From positions 11,842,001 through 11,906,000 of the forward strand of contig CM082585.2 in the NCBI GenBank assembly GCA_040954595.2: DNA of 64,000 bases, written 5' to 3'. This DNA comes from Balanoglossus misakiensis (taxonomy: Eukaryota; Hemichordata). A model generated the notes under the pieces. That model was given only the letters and a program-made list of their open reading frames with translations. It was not told the origin of the DNA and did not search any database. Below, piece after piece: positions 17,524 through 30,227 of the stretch. Position numbers and translations under genes: made by a program. Positions within the stretch are counted from its first letter, which is position 1. Every line of letters begins with the position of its first letter.

Positions 17524-19847
17524 ATGTTTTCTAAGCTGATAAAAGGAGCTTCCACGGTCGGACATAAAGAGAGTTTAATCGACCAGTCCACAGATACTCG
17601 AGAGAAACAGACGGAGGAACTTGATTTATCTTATGCCAAAGCCATTGTTTCGATTGTGGACTCAGATTTGAACGGAGTCCACGTCAATTTATGCAACCAG
17701 TTGGCACTTCCAGGTCTAGGTAGGTCCATAGCACCATGTAGTTTACTTGTTGTAGTTCTCGTGATCACAACTCCCCTCCCACCCACCGACCCACCCACCA
17801 ACATAATAATAATAGTATCGTCCGTGGAAGTTGTTGGCAACAGAAGTGCTTATAAAGGATACAAGTTAAATGTCAGTTTTCTGTTTTATTCTTCCAGAAT
17901 GTTCATCAGAAATATGTGAAGAAAACAAACTGTCAAATAGGTTAAACGAACTTGGCAGATTATTTGAAACCTCAGTTGGCACATTGAGCCAGAAATTTAG
18001 AGATCATAAATTGTCTGCAGATGGTAGGTGAAGTATATTTTATTCCATGTAAATACTTGACTACAGTAAAGCTGTGTAAATCAACATAGGCTTTTTCTTA
18101 TAAAGTAAATTACTACGTAAAATACTAATTTTCATAGTTTTAAACTGATGTATTTGGTGATGATGATTGGTTTATACATGAGAGACAAAATTTGTGTTTC
18201 TGTGCCAGCTGATACTGTATCACCTGTTGCATACATCTATTGACAATATTAAAGAAGGTATTTACCCAGATTTGTTTTTATCCAACAGATGTGTCGTTAA
18301 TTGTTCAAGCGCTTGCAGAAAATGGTCAGATTACAATAAAACAGAGTTCATCAGATGGTACTGCAGAGTTCGAGCATTTACTGCAGAAGGCACAGTGGTG
18401 TAATCATTATGATGATCGGACAGCTGTGGAACATGCACAACCACCAGAGTTGGGAGAATATGCTTATTACAAAACCAGCAGTCAGAATGATGCATTCGAT
18501 ATACAAACAATCAACCCTGTAAATTCTGGCTGTATCATTGTCACATCTGCTGAGAAACTATGGCAACTGCAGGAACATCAGATTAGACATCCAGAACATA
18601 TTCTTTACAGAGAATATAGTGAAACATTGAAAAGATATACTGATCTGAACCAACATATGGGCATGAACTCAAATGAAAGATCGTTTGTGTGCAATGAATG
18701 TGGGAAAACATTCGCACGGATCGACCATCTGGGAATTCACATGCGTATTCACACAAATGAAAGACCATTTGTGTGCAGTGAATGTGGCAAAGGTTTTTCA
18801 CAAGTCGGCAATTTCAAGGTTCACATGAGAATCCACTCCAATGAGAGACCATTTGCATGCAGTGAATGTGGGAAAACCTTTACCCAGAGAAGCAGTTTGA
18901 AGACGCACATGAGGATCCACTCAAATGCCAGACCGTTTCAATGCTTCATGTGCGCTAAAACCTTTTCTGAAAGTGGTAAACTCAATATACATATGAGGGT
19001 ACATACAAATGAAAGACCATTTGCATGCAGTGTATGCAGTAAAACTTTCAAACACAGAGATGATGTCAAGCAACATATGGGCATGCACTCAAATGAAAGA
19101 CCATGTGAATGCAGTGAGTGTGGCAAAGCATATAAAAATCGAGGTGATCTGAAGAAACACATGAGGACCCATTTAGAGGAAAAACCATTTGCATGTAGTG
19201 AATGTGGAAAGACATTTTCACAGAGTGGGAATATGAAATCGCACATGAGGATCCACTCCAATGAGAAACCCTTTCATTGCAGTGAGTGTGGCAAGACTTT
19301 TGCTCACAGTAGCACCCTGAAAGTTCATATGCGAATCCACTCCAATGAAAGACCGTATTCCTGCAGTATTTGCTGCAAAGCCTTTGCAGAAAATGGAAAA
19401 CTCAACAAACACATGAGGGTTCATACAAATGAAAGACCGTTTCCCTGCAGCCAATGTGGTAAAACCTTCAAACACAAAGATGACGTCAAACTACACATGA
19501 GTACCCATTCAGACGAAAGACCATTTGCATGCAGTGATTGTGGCAAAGCATTTAAACAGAGAAGTGATCTGAAGAAACATAAACGAATCCACACCAATGA
19601 ACGACCATATATATGCATTGAATGTGGGGAAACATTTACACTCATCGGCAATCTCAAAACCCATAAAAGGATTCACACAAATGAAAAACCTTATATGTGC
19701 AGTGAATGTGGGAAAAGATTTACTCACCATGGCAGTTTGAAGGTACACATGAGGACCCATTCAAACAGAAAATGTTTGCCTGAAATGGCAAAACAGTCAT
19801 GCTCAGTGACAATATGTGAAGAAACAGACAAACTTCCACTCAAATGA
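17524..19847 (+). CDS. C2H2 zinc-finger protein, 13 fingers
   Basis: Three exons in phase: 17524-17719, 17898-18023, 18289-19847; 626 residues. The first 240 residues match no domain I recognise (no KRAB, BTB or ZAD). From about residue 242 to 598 there are 13 uninterrupted C-X2-C-X12-H-X3-H fingers with 28-residue spacing and linkers of the form [ST]-N-E-[RK]-P-[FY] in place of TGEKP. A probable nuclear DNA-binding regulator; targets cannot be read from sequence. Fingers 2-6, 7-11 and 12-13 repeat as a five-finger super-unit, and a decayed finger lies at about 212-234, with both cysteines changed to Tyr and the last His to Asn. The ATG at 17524 is the only convincing start, but an extra 5' coding exon cannot be ruled out. 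Orthology to a named gene is not apparent. Confidence 0.92.
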
Positions 19848-21682
19848 AAATCGTTTATTTCATACTCAACAAGTGATATGCTGCGCTGATGTCTTTGTGC
19901 ACACTGTATATGTAGTATAGAAAATACTAATATATCAAATCTGATTTTCTATTGGTGATTAAATGTTAAGATTGATGGCTGAGATATTGCTTTGTTTGTG
20001 TTTGTCTGTTTGTTTGTTTGTTGCATGTATCACTGCCCTTTTGTTAACCCCCTATAGAAAGGTGAAATAAACCTATGCCACTTTCTCCACGTAAAATTTC
20101 TGGCAAATACTTGATATTATGCTACCGATCATTCATGGTGTCATATACATGTACGAGCAAAGTAGACGTCGCATACGAGTTCACTGTAACAACAGTACTC
20201 GATGTAGCCAGCTAGACCATATCATTGGATAACCCCATATGTTATAAATGTAGATGACGTGTCCATGCACCTTGTTAATTTGAATGTTATGAACTGTTTC
20301 TTATTGGCTGAAAAACGTGAACAGATGTTAATATGTAGATTTCCATTTGAAGCAAGATACACCATTGTGGGGTCACTCCATCCACGTGCTTCAAGACAGA
20401 GCTGGAGAAACTGAGGTCATTTTTTTCTCTCTCAAGGATGATGGCTTCATAAGCTAGCTTACACACCAAACTACAGGAGTTACGCTTTCTTCCCCATCTG
20501 GCCATGAAACTCTTGAACGCTACCAGGAACCATGAATCTCGGGAAAACGTTGTTTGGCGCGCCACTGCATCAGGAATGGACCAGAAAAAATACGCTTTTT
20601 GGAAGCAAAGCTTTTCGCACAGGTGAGCCCACAACGTGTTTGAAACAGACGTTCTTTGATTAGCTTTTCTTGCCCAAGTAAACGGAAACACATAGTTTTA
20701 AACCCCCAAAACAGATTAACAGACAATTTTTAAACAGTGGAAAGGCAATCTGTATGAGAGCCCCGTGACTACCAAAGAAAGTGATGCGTGTTAATCCCAT
20801 GTATACGTGCATGGTATCGAGAATCGAGTATGTGACAGAATATTTTCTGAGTGTGGTGCCGGGGTCAGGTGTGTTGTTAGTGTTCTGTAGCCGGACATAT
20901 AGTCTAAGCGCAGGACCACTCCAATATTTGTAGAAGCATACTTGCGTCGCTCATCATATTCAGCCACAAATTAAGACGTTGACTGCCGACTTGATAGAAA
21001 ACGCAGATTCCATCTCGGATATAAATATGCATCATTTTCCTTTCACAAAATGCTAATGAAAGATGATGGTGCAATTTCCTATTGCCCTGCCAGGTAATGA
21101 ACTTACAAACGTCGACATGTAATCTTTAATATTTAGTGCAATTTCGTGTTTATGAAGTAATTTCGGTGAAACGTGTACTGGCTCTCTACGGAATTGATAC
21201 TATATGCGATCGGCGTGGTGTCATTAATAGCGAAATTAGCTTTTTAATTTGACTGCGATTGCAGGCGTGAGTGTCAGTACCTTGCGCATAGGCGATCACA
21301 TCGCAGAGGAATTAGTTGTATGGATAAATTGGTTGGAACTATTACTGTTGAAGTTTGAGCAAACAGCGTGACATCATATTTGCGCCCAAGTTGGATGTCT
21401 GGAATTGTCTTCGCGGTATTGATGTCATATCTATCTAATTTAGTTTATGTTTTAATATATTCATGACACTTTTCTTAGTGATATTGTTATGATACCGTCA
21501 CAGGTGGCTGGTTTGGGGATTTGGACTAGATTGCATTTTCAGAATATACGCACGGTAGGACTGTGGGCGTCAGTCGGCTACAGAATAAAACGTCGATCTG
21601 TGTAAAAAGTTGTGTTTATTGAGGGCCAAAGTTGGCATTTTCACACGCTTCAAAGCCGCGATTCGTATTGAAAAGGAAAAAC
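19848..21682. other. Intergenic, zinc-finger gene to C1q gene
   Basis: Contains the zinc-finger 3' UTR with AATAAA at 20066-20071, a TGTT run near 20004-20022 and the presumed upstream region of the C1q gene. A minus-strand open frame at 20287-20691 has no supporting start, splice or homology evidence. Confidence 0.5.
20066..20071 (+). terminator. Polyadenylation signal AATAAA, zinc-finger gene
   Basis: Consensus hexamer about 220 bases after the zinc-finger stop codon. Confidence 0.6.
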
Positions 21683-23423
21683 ATGAAATCTGGAAAAGAC
21701 ATGACCAGCGCTGTCGGCGTTATAGTAATCATCTTCGTCGGTATCTGTATCGAGACAAGCTCAGCCCGATCCGGGCAAGACTTTCTCCGCTTTATCCAAG
21801 ACTTAAATGAAGACTTTAATTCCTTAAAAGTTGAGTATGCGAACCTTGTGGCGGAAATGAATGATCTGGAGATGAGCCTGGCGACACAAGCTGAATTTTT
21901 ACGGAACGCCGTGACTGGAGCCGACAAAGAAGAATTAGATTACATTATAGAAGAGCAGAGCAGAAAAATTGAAGAAATGGAAGCGAAAGTCAAGTTGCAG
22001 GAAACTACCATTGACGTGCTTGTCGAGAAAGAGAGACAGAGAAGTCTACTGCATCAAGGAAATGACAAAATCGCCGTAGATGTCAACTCCAATGGCGGAA
22101 GAACACAGCAGAAAAGACACTCGGTGAAACGTCGGTGGATTGAGTCGGACGCAACACGCCAAATGTCAGAGAAAAGAGGTACGCTTTTTATGTTCGCAAA
22201 ATCATGCCGGCTTTTTCTTTTTAAATTTTGCACGATAACCGCGAATTGTTACTTTCAGGTGATCTTATATTGTCTTGAGCAAAAATTGAGGAAAATGTAA
22301 CTTATATTTCGAGCCGCGTATATGATTTTCCTTTAGCTGATATGACAAACGCTTTTCTAATGTTCAAGTTGTTCCACGGGGAAAGTAAGAGCGAGAAGAC
22401 TATTCAAAATCATACAATTTCACAATCACAATTAATTATTTATGCAATTTTCCTGCTTCCTGGTTCACGAAAATTGAATTCCAATCCTGGCTTTATTTTT
22501 TTTTTCAAATAATATTGTGCCAATTGAATACTTGCTTCCTTCAGAGAGGCTGAGAAACGAGTGTAATTTCCTTGAAGGAAAGTTTGAACTAATTTCACTG
22601 TCAGTATTAATATAAGGTCATACGACCACATACAGCTATTTCGTCAATTTCTATCACGTGACATCACGGGTGATTTTGTTGTTACAGCTTTGTTAATATT
22701 TCAGACTACATGGATTTAGGCCTACGACCATTAGCAAAAGTTTTCTTCTGATTTGATATTTTTAATCGGCTTAAGTCATCGCACATGCTGTTTTTAACTC
22801 AACAAACGGTTCCGAACTGTTTTTTTTTCTTTCGTCAAACATTGTGAAACAAATACGTGAATCTTAGAACTGCTTACACCAGTTTAAAATTGTACAGCAG
22901 CTTGGTTCCATACTAAATTTCGATTTCGCCATGACAACGGAGCTAAAGCATCTTTTGGGGAATTATGTTGAATTCCAGGATTTTTAATATCTCAATCTAT
23001 TTAATTGCAGACTCTAACAGAGTAGCATTCTCGGCGGCCAGAACTAGAGTATTGCTGAGCGAGGTGCATGCGCAGAAAGTCTCTTTCGAACACATTTTCG
23101 TCGACGAAGGCGGCAGCTTCGATCCCACCGATGGTACCTTCATCTGCCGTGTGCCTGGGGTGTACTACTTCGTCTACACCATGCGAACATTTGACGGCCA
23201 CTACATCGGAGTTCTCCTGATGAAGAACGAAGAGATACAAGTCTCAATGCAAACCGATGCAGACGACAGAAGCTTGATGCAATCTCAGAGTGTCCTCCTC
23301 TCTCTGCAACCGGGAGACGAGATTTATCTTCGTATGAGTCCGTCGTCATCTAGAAACGCAAGCTTTGCCATCTACGATAACCATAACAACTACGTCACGT
23401 TCAGCGGGTTTCTTGTCATGTGA
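21683..23423 (+). CDS. Secreted coiled-coil protein with C-terminal C1q domain
   Basis: Two exons, 21683-22178 and 23011-23423, join in phase 1; 302 residues. The N-terminus (about 1-28) is a signal peptide with hydrophobic core AVGVIVIIFVGICI. Residues about 30-135 are rich in Glu, Lys and Leu and look like a coiled coil with no Gly-X-Y collagen repeat. A basic patch, KRHSVKRRW, precedes the C-terminal C1q/TNF-like domain (about 166-302), which carries the typical AFSAARTR, F..P..GTFICRVPGVYYFVYT, VLLMKN and NYVTFSGFLVM strands. Such proteins trimerise and act as secreted lectin-like or synaptic ligands in other animals; the role here is unknown. The start is the first ATG; the frame is open further upstream but only with TTG. 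An intron between the stalk and the C1q exon is common in invertebrate C1q-domain families. Confidence 0.92.
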
Positions 23424-23985
23424 CCGTGATAGATGTTAGTCCAAAGAGCTCATTTCCCACCCTCTTTCAAATGTAATCTTCAACTTTAAATATTGTGGCA
23501 GAATTCACACTCACTATATATCCCACAGGGTGAAATAGCCACATGAATGATGTATATTCCAGACAAAGCATGGTTCAATTAGTATTAAATAAAAACAACT
23601 AAAGTATTGATTTGGTGGATTTTGTTGCTGACGGAGCTTGTTGCGGTATGTAAATATTACACGGTTATAGCCCCATGGGCTGTAACTCGATAAACACACA
23701 TTTAATCTCGGAACTGCTTACATTTTATATGTAATAAATAAGGTTTCAATTGTTAATGGGAAATATTTCCCATATGTCCACACATAAACCATTTAACGAC
23801 GATATTTTTTATCGTGGATGAAATGTCCATGATTTTATTGTCTATTATCGGCGCAAGACATTAAGAATGGCCCCATTGGAGACTAAATTCAAGACAGTTT
23901 GAAGCAAATGCGCATCACCCCCGCAACAAAACAAAACACGAAGTAAAATCTGAACGGTCTGTTTTATATGTCGCATTCATAACAT
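23424..23985. other. Convergent 3' ends, C1q gene and SGNH gene
   Basis: Both genes end here. A plus-strand AATAAA at 23588-23593 fits the C1q transcript; a minus-strand AATAAA (TTTATT at 23834-23839) could serve the SGNH gene. Confidence 0.5.
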
Positions 23986-25584
23986 TTATGGAGTTCCTTT
24001 AGTGAGCCAGCACTCATCTGCTCGAGTCACCGTCTTCGATTTCGCCACAAATTTGGGAAAGACAGGGGAGTATTCTTCGGAGTTCAGCTGAGAGTTATCA
24101 TAAGTAATGATTATGGCTACAAATCGGACCGGGTTGTCATGGGAACGAACTGTTAGAGTGTGAGGTCCATGCGATAGTCCACTCATCACAAAGTGTAGTT
24201 TGCAAGTGTGAGAGACATATTGAGTGTTGAAGCAGAAGGACCTCTCATTGTCGACTGTCAAAAAAACCAAGCCACACTCATGACACCCCATAGTACCAGC
24301 TAGTAGATTACTGGTGAGATTTGCATAATGTTTGACTTCAAATTGAAATTTTATGACACTGTCTGGTTGTGAAAGCCAATATGCCTTGTTATCCAGACGC
24401 CCCGTCCCCGATGTTTCACTGGTCAGTTTCCATTTCCCTCTGACTGTTGGGATTAAGTCATTTTTGTTGCCAGACTGAGGACGAGTGGTTGACCAGCAAC
24501 GAGAGTGGGATAGATGTGTTTCATTGAACAATGGTTTTGGAAGTGATTTACGGTGAATGGTGAAGTTGTCCCTCCATTTTCGTTGATCGAAGTCACAATT
24601 TTCCGTGCTCATTGTATCTCCTATGGTTTCCAGAAGCACATCATTCAACATCTGGGATAAAAATATCGACATCATGGCATGGGCTTTCCTGCTGGGGTGG
24701 CCATGATCGACGGCTACCAGATCTAAAGCCTTATCAGTCATAACAAGTTCACACACGGCATCAGGCATGTTAATAGCTGGTATATCGTAGTATTTACTGA
24801 GTGGATTGCTAGAAGTCTGTTCGTTGTTAACACAGGATTTCTTAAGTACGTCCTTCCCGTGTTCAAAATTCACGTAGATTAATTGGGGTTGGTTTGGGAG
24901 AGCCAATATAGACCTTGTGAATTCCTCCAGTGACTCAGGCCCGACAGAATTATAAAAATCATTGACAGCACACTCCGCTAACATCGCATCAAGCTTGGTT
25001 AACTCGAAATGGGCTTCCATACAAAGAGTGTGAAAAAAGCTTGTCATTCCACCAATCGCACCGTTTTGAAGAATAACAGGCGAACCGAGAATTTCTTCTA
25101 ACATTCGAAGAGTGCGATTCGCAAAAAGATACGTTTCACCAGTCCTCTTTCCACCAGTCAAAGCTGTAGCTGTTGATATCGACCCGCCGACCAATCCAAT
25201 CACCAAAGGTCTTCCTGTGAGTAAGACGTCTTTGAAGGAAACTTTCAACCTTTCAAAAGATGTTTTGTGTGCCAAAGCTTTCTTCATCATACCTTCACTC
25301 AGCCCCAATTCTTTCTTGGTCAAAGCAATCTCTGATTCCATTGAAGTGGCCCGTTCCTTGATGTGATGAAGTCTTTTGCTGAGACTCGATTCACATTCGA
25401 CTGCTCCCAGTTTAAGTGGCGCCACAGCATCTGATTGATGTGGCACCCATTGCATCTCGCCGTGTTGGTTTGTGAAATCTCCTTCCGGTCCACGCACTTT
25501 GTCAAATTGAAATGTTTTGAAGCCGAAATATACCAGTCCAAAGATAACTATAGTAACATAACCGATAAATAACTTCCAAGCCAT
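23986..25584 (-). CDS. Membrane-anchored SGNH-hydrolase-like protein (single exon)
   Basis: Uninterrupted 532-codon frame; the in-frame ATG at 25584 is preferred because the longer frame upstream starts only at GTG. Residues about 4-22 form one hydrophobic N-terminal anchor (type II topology expected), followed by a short coiled-coil-like stem (65-118). The SGNH core has GGSIS (133-137) as the nucleophile block, NGAIGG (174-179), ECAVND (204-209) as the Asn block and DHGHPS (293-298) as the Asp-His block, so all four catalytic blocks appear intact. The C-terminal 150 residues carry several cysteines and look like a beta-rich extracellular module. A luminal or surface esterase or acyl-transfer activity is inferred; no substrate is known. 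It has no introns although its neighbours are intron-rich. Confidence 0.85.
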   Translation of the reverse strand: MAWKLFIGYVTIVIFGLVYFGFKTFQFDKVRGPEGDFTNQHGEMQWVPHQSDAVAPLKLGAVECESSLSKRLHHIKERATSMESEIALTKKELGLSEGMMKKALAHKTSFERLKVSFKDVLLTGRPLVIGLVGGSISTATALTGGKRTGETYLFANRTLRMLEEILGSPVILQNGAIGGMTSFFHTLCMEAHFELTKLDAMLAECAVNDFYNSVGPESLEEFTRSILALPNQPQLIYVNFEHGKDVLKKSCVNNEQTSSNPLSKYYDIPAINMPDAVCELVMTDKALDLVAVDHGHPSRKAHAMMSIFLSQMLNDVLLETIGDTMSTENCDFDQRKWRDNFTIHRKSLPKPLFNETHLSHSRCWSTTRPQSGNKNDLIPTVRGKWKLTSETSGTGRLDNKAYWLSQPDSVIKFQFEVKHYANLTSNLLAGTMGCHECGLVFLTVDNERSFCFNTQYVSHTCKLHFVMSGLSHGPHTLTVRSHDNPVRFVAIIITYDNSQLNSEEYSPVFPKFVAKSKTVTRADECWLTKGTP

Positions 25585-26260
25585 TTTGGTTATAAAAAAT
25601 TCCGACAGCACACACGCACCCTTTTATCTGATTTAAAGAGTAATTCCTTTTTGCAATCTGTTGCTGCAATATGTAAATGATTTCAAATACTGTATATCCA
25701 ATGAGACATGCTCCATAAGATACATGTACAGTGCTGTCTATGATTTAAAAGCCTGGACAGCTAATCTCAAAGACCTTTAAGTTGATCTGTGACATAACCA
25801 TAGCAACAAGTAAACAAGTAGTACAAGTATTCCGAGTGTAACAGGGTATCAATTTATTGACAATGTATTTCTTTCATAGATTATTAGAAAGGTTTCTCGA
25901 ATATAAACAATTCTAAACCTGTAAAAAAGAATATTGGAAAACGGGTGCGTGCAGTATTCAGTGAGTAAGATTTTAGTATTAAAAATTTAAGTGCAAAATA
26001 CAAGGCTGGGTGTCTGCAGAAAAGAAAAAAAATACACAATTTTACGGCTACAGTTTTGAAATTTCTCATTTACTTTAGTGGACATAGAAGATTTCAATCA
26101 AAATCACGGCGTACAAAATAATGAGCTATGAAAAATAAATGTATATTTTTTAAATTTGCATCCATTATTTTAACAATGTCATATTTGTTACATTTTCACA
26201 ATCATTTTTCATTAAAATAACCTTGTATTAAAAATGTCATAAGGTCACTGCAAAGTATGG
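25585..26260. other. Intergenic, SGNH promoter side and CFAP300 3' side
   Basis: AT-rich. Contains the SGNH 5' flank and the CFAP300 3' UTR. No coding frame or RNA gene is supported. Confidence 0.5.
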
Positions 26261-28207
26261 CTACCAGAAACCAGCAGCGTATTTATGATAAAGAATTGCC
26301 AATTGTCTCTTCAAAGGGTCAACAATGGCATATGCAAATGTCTGGAAATGGTCTTTATCAGCTGGATATATAGGCAACCCATCCTTGTCCTGAAAGATAT
26401 AAAATATGTCTTTGTAGTTTTAAAAGAGAAACTTTTGTTCCAACCTTGCACATGTTACAAAAAATAGGGATAAGCAGTATATTGTTTGCTGCAATTTACA
26501 TTTGTATTACATGCAGTTTGTTTTTGCTTCTATTTTTATATCATGTGCAGCATTTCAAAGATCCATTGCCTGTAACTTGGCAATTTTTCACACCTTTTTT
26601 TTGTCTTGTGTACAACTGCATTTGATCTACTAGTACTAACCAGTGCATTTAGAGAAAACACCAGAGATGTAATATTGAGCTGTTTTGTGTTGGGATCCTT
26701 CAGAACACTGCAATGTAGAAAATACAAGAGAAGTAGATCTGTTACAATGTACAATTACTAATTTGGTTTATTAAGGATTTCTTATATAAAGCAAGAAAAA
26801 GTTGTATTGACCCTCCATTACGGGATAAAACAGACAGGTTTGACTAAAACTTGTCACTAGGAGGCGCTCTTCATATCTCATGGAAGATTGGACTCAGGCC
26901 AAATTACAATTTGGTGCCTACTCAGTTTTCAGATTGACATCACTCAGTTAAACCTTACATAATAATTTCTCACCTGATTAGATCTTTATAGAGAGATTTC
27001 GTAACATCCAGATAAGGCTTGACAGAGTCCTCAAATTGACAAACAGATCCACCAAGGCAAATATGTTTGAATAATCGGAATAGAAACTGCTCCCTTTCAT
27101 CATCATTGTACTCTTCATAATTATCAGAATCTTCCAGTAGCAACATCTGAAGATAAAAGAATATTTATGATAAATCTATATCTCACCAAATTGACAGCGT
27201 GACATAAAGGTTGTTATTTTTTTCCAACTTACCTTCCGAAGCTCATCAGAGATCTGAATGCCTTCATAGAACTCATCTAAACATTTGCAGATTTGATCTG
27301 ACTCCCTCACAATACCCTCCGAGTACAAACGATCAAAGAATGTCATTGAGAGAATGGAACAAGGAACACTTGAGACTTCAACTTTGCTAGCTGCAGCTCC
27401 TGTTTTGGGGAGTAAGAAAAAACAATGAAAGAATATAGTCAGACAGAACTGTTTGTGTCTGTTTCTGAACACTTTGAACAGAAATTACATATACATATAC
27501 AATAGCTGCAAACTTTTAATCCTTCTGGGGTGTTGCATTTCGTCCTTAAACTAATACTCAAACCATGATACGGGATTACTTTACCAAGATATCCAAATGA
27601 CCCTGAATCTGATGCTGTCTGCAGTGTTGTGTAGACATTTGGATCTTGAAAGAAATCCTACATTATCAAAAGAAACATCAGGTCACAAACAGACATTACA
27701 ATAAGCAAACATAACATTCAAGGCAAATACAGTTTGGCTAATACCAGTAATGGCTACACATGTACATATATTTAATTAATCGGAGAATTTCATTATTGAT
27801 GTCCTTTACGAACTGACAACGAAATCCCAAACACTTACCAGAAAAAAATCATCCTTTTGGTATGACTGAAATTGTTGATTGAAACTGTAATACTGAACCC
27901 TAAGATTTCCTTGTAAATTCCTGTTAGTTAAAACAAATGAAATTACATGTACTGCATTACTCAAGATTTTTTTCTGTGAAACGTCAATGTTTACATTCAC
28001 CTCGCAACGGTTGCGTTGGCAACGTCCATCTGACACCATAAACAACCGAACAGTGTCATTTATGTACACAGCGTGATAGTGTAAGGACTCTAGTTACCAT
28101 TTCATTAGGAAATCCTGTGTATCCTTGTTTTCTAAAGTTTTCACCTTCTTTCCTTCTAAAGATATGAATGAAAACTGGCGTTCCCTATTCTCACTGGAGG
28201 CTGCCAT
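26261..28207 (-). CDS. CFAP300: Cilia- and flagella-associated protein 300
   Basis: Seven exons: 28098-28207, 27839-27920, 27585-27657, 27233-27399, 26974-27146, 26641-26707, 26261-26389. All phases match; 801 nt, 266 residues (human 267). Conserved blocks appear in order: FQSYQKDDFF, DPNVYT, VPCSILSMTFFDRLY, GIVRESDQICKCLDEF, ISDELRK, EQFLFRLFKHICLGGSVCQ, KSLYKDLI, and the C-terminal FQTFAYAIVDPLKRQ. CFAP300 (C11orf70) is a cytoplasmic factor needed to assemble outer and inner dynein arms; loss in humans causes primary ciliary dyskinesia. Its ATG lies 321 bases from that of TMEM256 on the other strand. Intron 1 (only about 180 bp) contains an RFX-type X-box. Confidence 0.97.
28010..28023. 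promoter_or_regulatory. X-box (RFX binding site)
   Basis: GTTGCGTTGGCAAC is a good palindromic match to the RFX consensus (GTNRCC-like half, short spacer, RGYAAC). It lies in intron 1 of CFAP300, about 190 bases downstream of its ATG. RFX factors control motile-cilia genes across animals, so it fits the neighbour's function. Confidence 0.7.
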
Positions 28208-28528
28208 ATTTGATTTACCCACGCGGCTGTAGCATCACGGGAAATATGCGCCCTCGCAGTTGAAAAGGCACGAAAAATTACCCTTTCGGTCTAGTAATTT
28301 CTGTCTGGTCGATGTCTAAAAAAGAAAAGAGTCATGTACCAGCATTTGGTGTAGACACTCGCATAAATAAACATGCTTTAGCATAACCCACGGTTTTTAA
28401 TTTAAACGTGTAAACGTATAGTGATCACGTGAAATTTCAGTCAGGTCACCTGATATCATGGTCCGGGTCACCCGGGTCAGACTGAGGACACGTGAGTTAC
28501 GTTAAGACTGCAAAGACCCAACTGCATA
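28208..28528. promoter_or_regulatory. Bidirectional promoter, CFAP300 / TMEM256
   Basis: 321 bp between the two divergent start codons. It includes two CACGTG E-boxes (28426-28431 and 28489-28494) and TCACCTGA and TCACCCGGGTCA between them. No TATA box is evident. The E-boxes lie nearer TMEM256. Start sites cannot be placed without transcript data. Confidence 0.65.
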
Positions 28529-29650
<1,122 letters not shown>

Positions 29651-30227
29651 AACTCTGCATTTTTAAAGATAACTTGTTTTCAACAATTGGAGCGTCAAAG
29701 ACTGATATGATGTACAGCACTTGCATTTAGATGTAGGTTTCTCAGAAAAAAATCATGATTAGTTTTTTGTTGATTGAAATGTTTGTGTACAGTATATGTA
29801 TTCTTCTGAACATGGCTTATTAAAAATAGGTATATACCTGGTATTTTGGAACTTACTAGTGCTTTGTGGTGATTGAATGTCATGAAATGTGTTGCAGTGA
29901 AACGGGGTTTCCTCAATGCGAACTTCAGAGATATAAAAATGCCAAGTTTCACGATATAACACATGATTATTAAAAAAAGAGTGGTTCTGCTTGATTGAAA
30001 TTGTTTCTGAACGCTAGGTACTGCAATGCAACATACCTGACCGAGATCAGACATACAAGGACATGTAGATAAAGGGGTGCGACCCCGGGTATGACACGTG
30101 ACCTCTTCTATTTAAGTGGCCGGTCGCCAGTGGGGTGAAGAAACGGACGGAAAAGTGTTGTGTTGAATCGCCCATCGGCTAAGCACTGATTTTGTCGTGT
30201 GTTCTTTTTCCCCCTCGACAGTGGAAG
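29651..30227 (+). promoter_or_regulatory. TMEM256 3' end and carotenoid-oxygenase promoter
   Basis: The right part contains TGACACGTGACC (E-box at 30095-30100) and, 9 bases later, TATTTAAG (30109-30116), a TATA-like element about 112 bases before the ATG at 30228. Transcription start near 30140 is inferred from the usual TATA spacing. Confidence 0.5.

Noticed and set aside
17333-17539. Frame overlapping the zinc-finger gene start
   Set aside because: Starts at TTG, ends in TGA just after the true ATG and has no downstream continuation.
20287-20726. Minus-strand frames after the zinc-finger gene
   Set aside because: No homology I can name, no good splice sites and no clear ATG context; a decayed retroelement piece is possible but cannot be shown.
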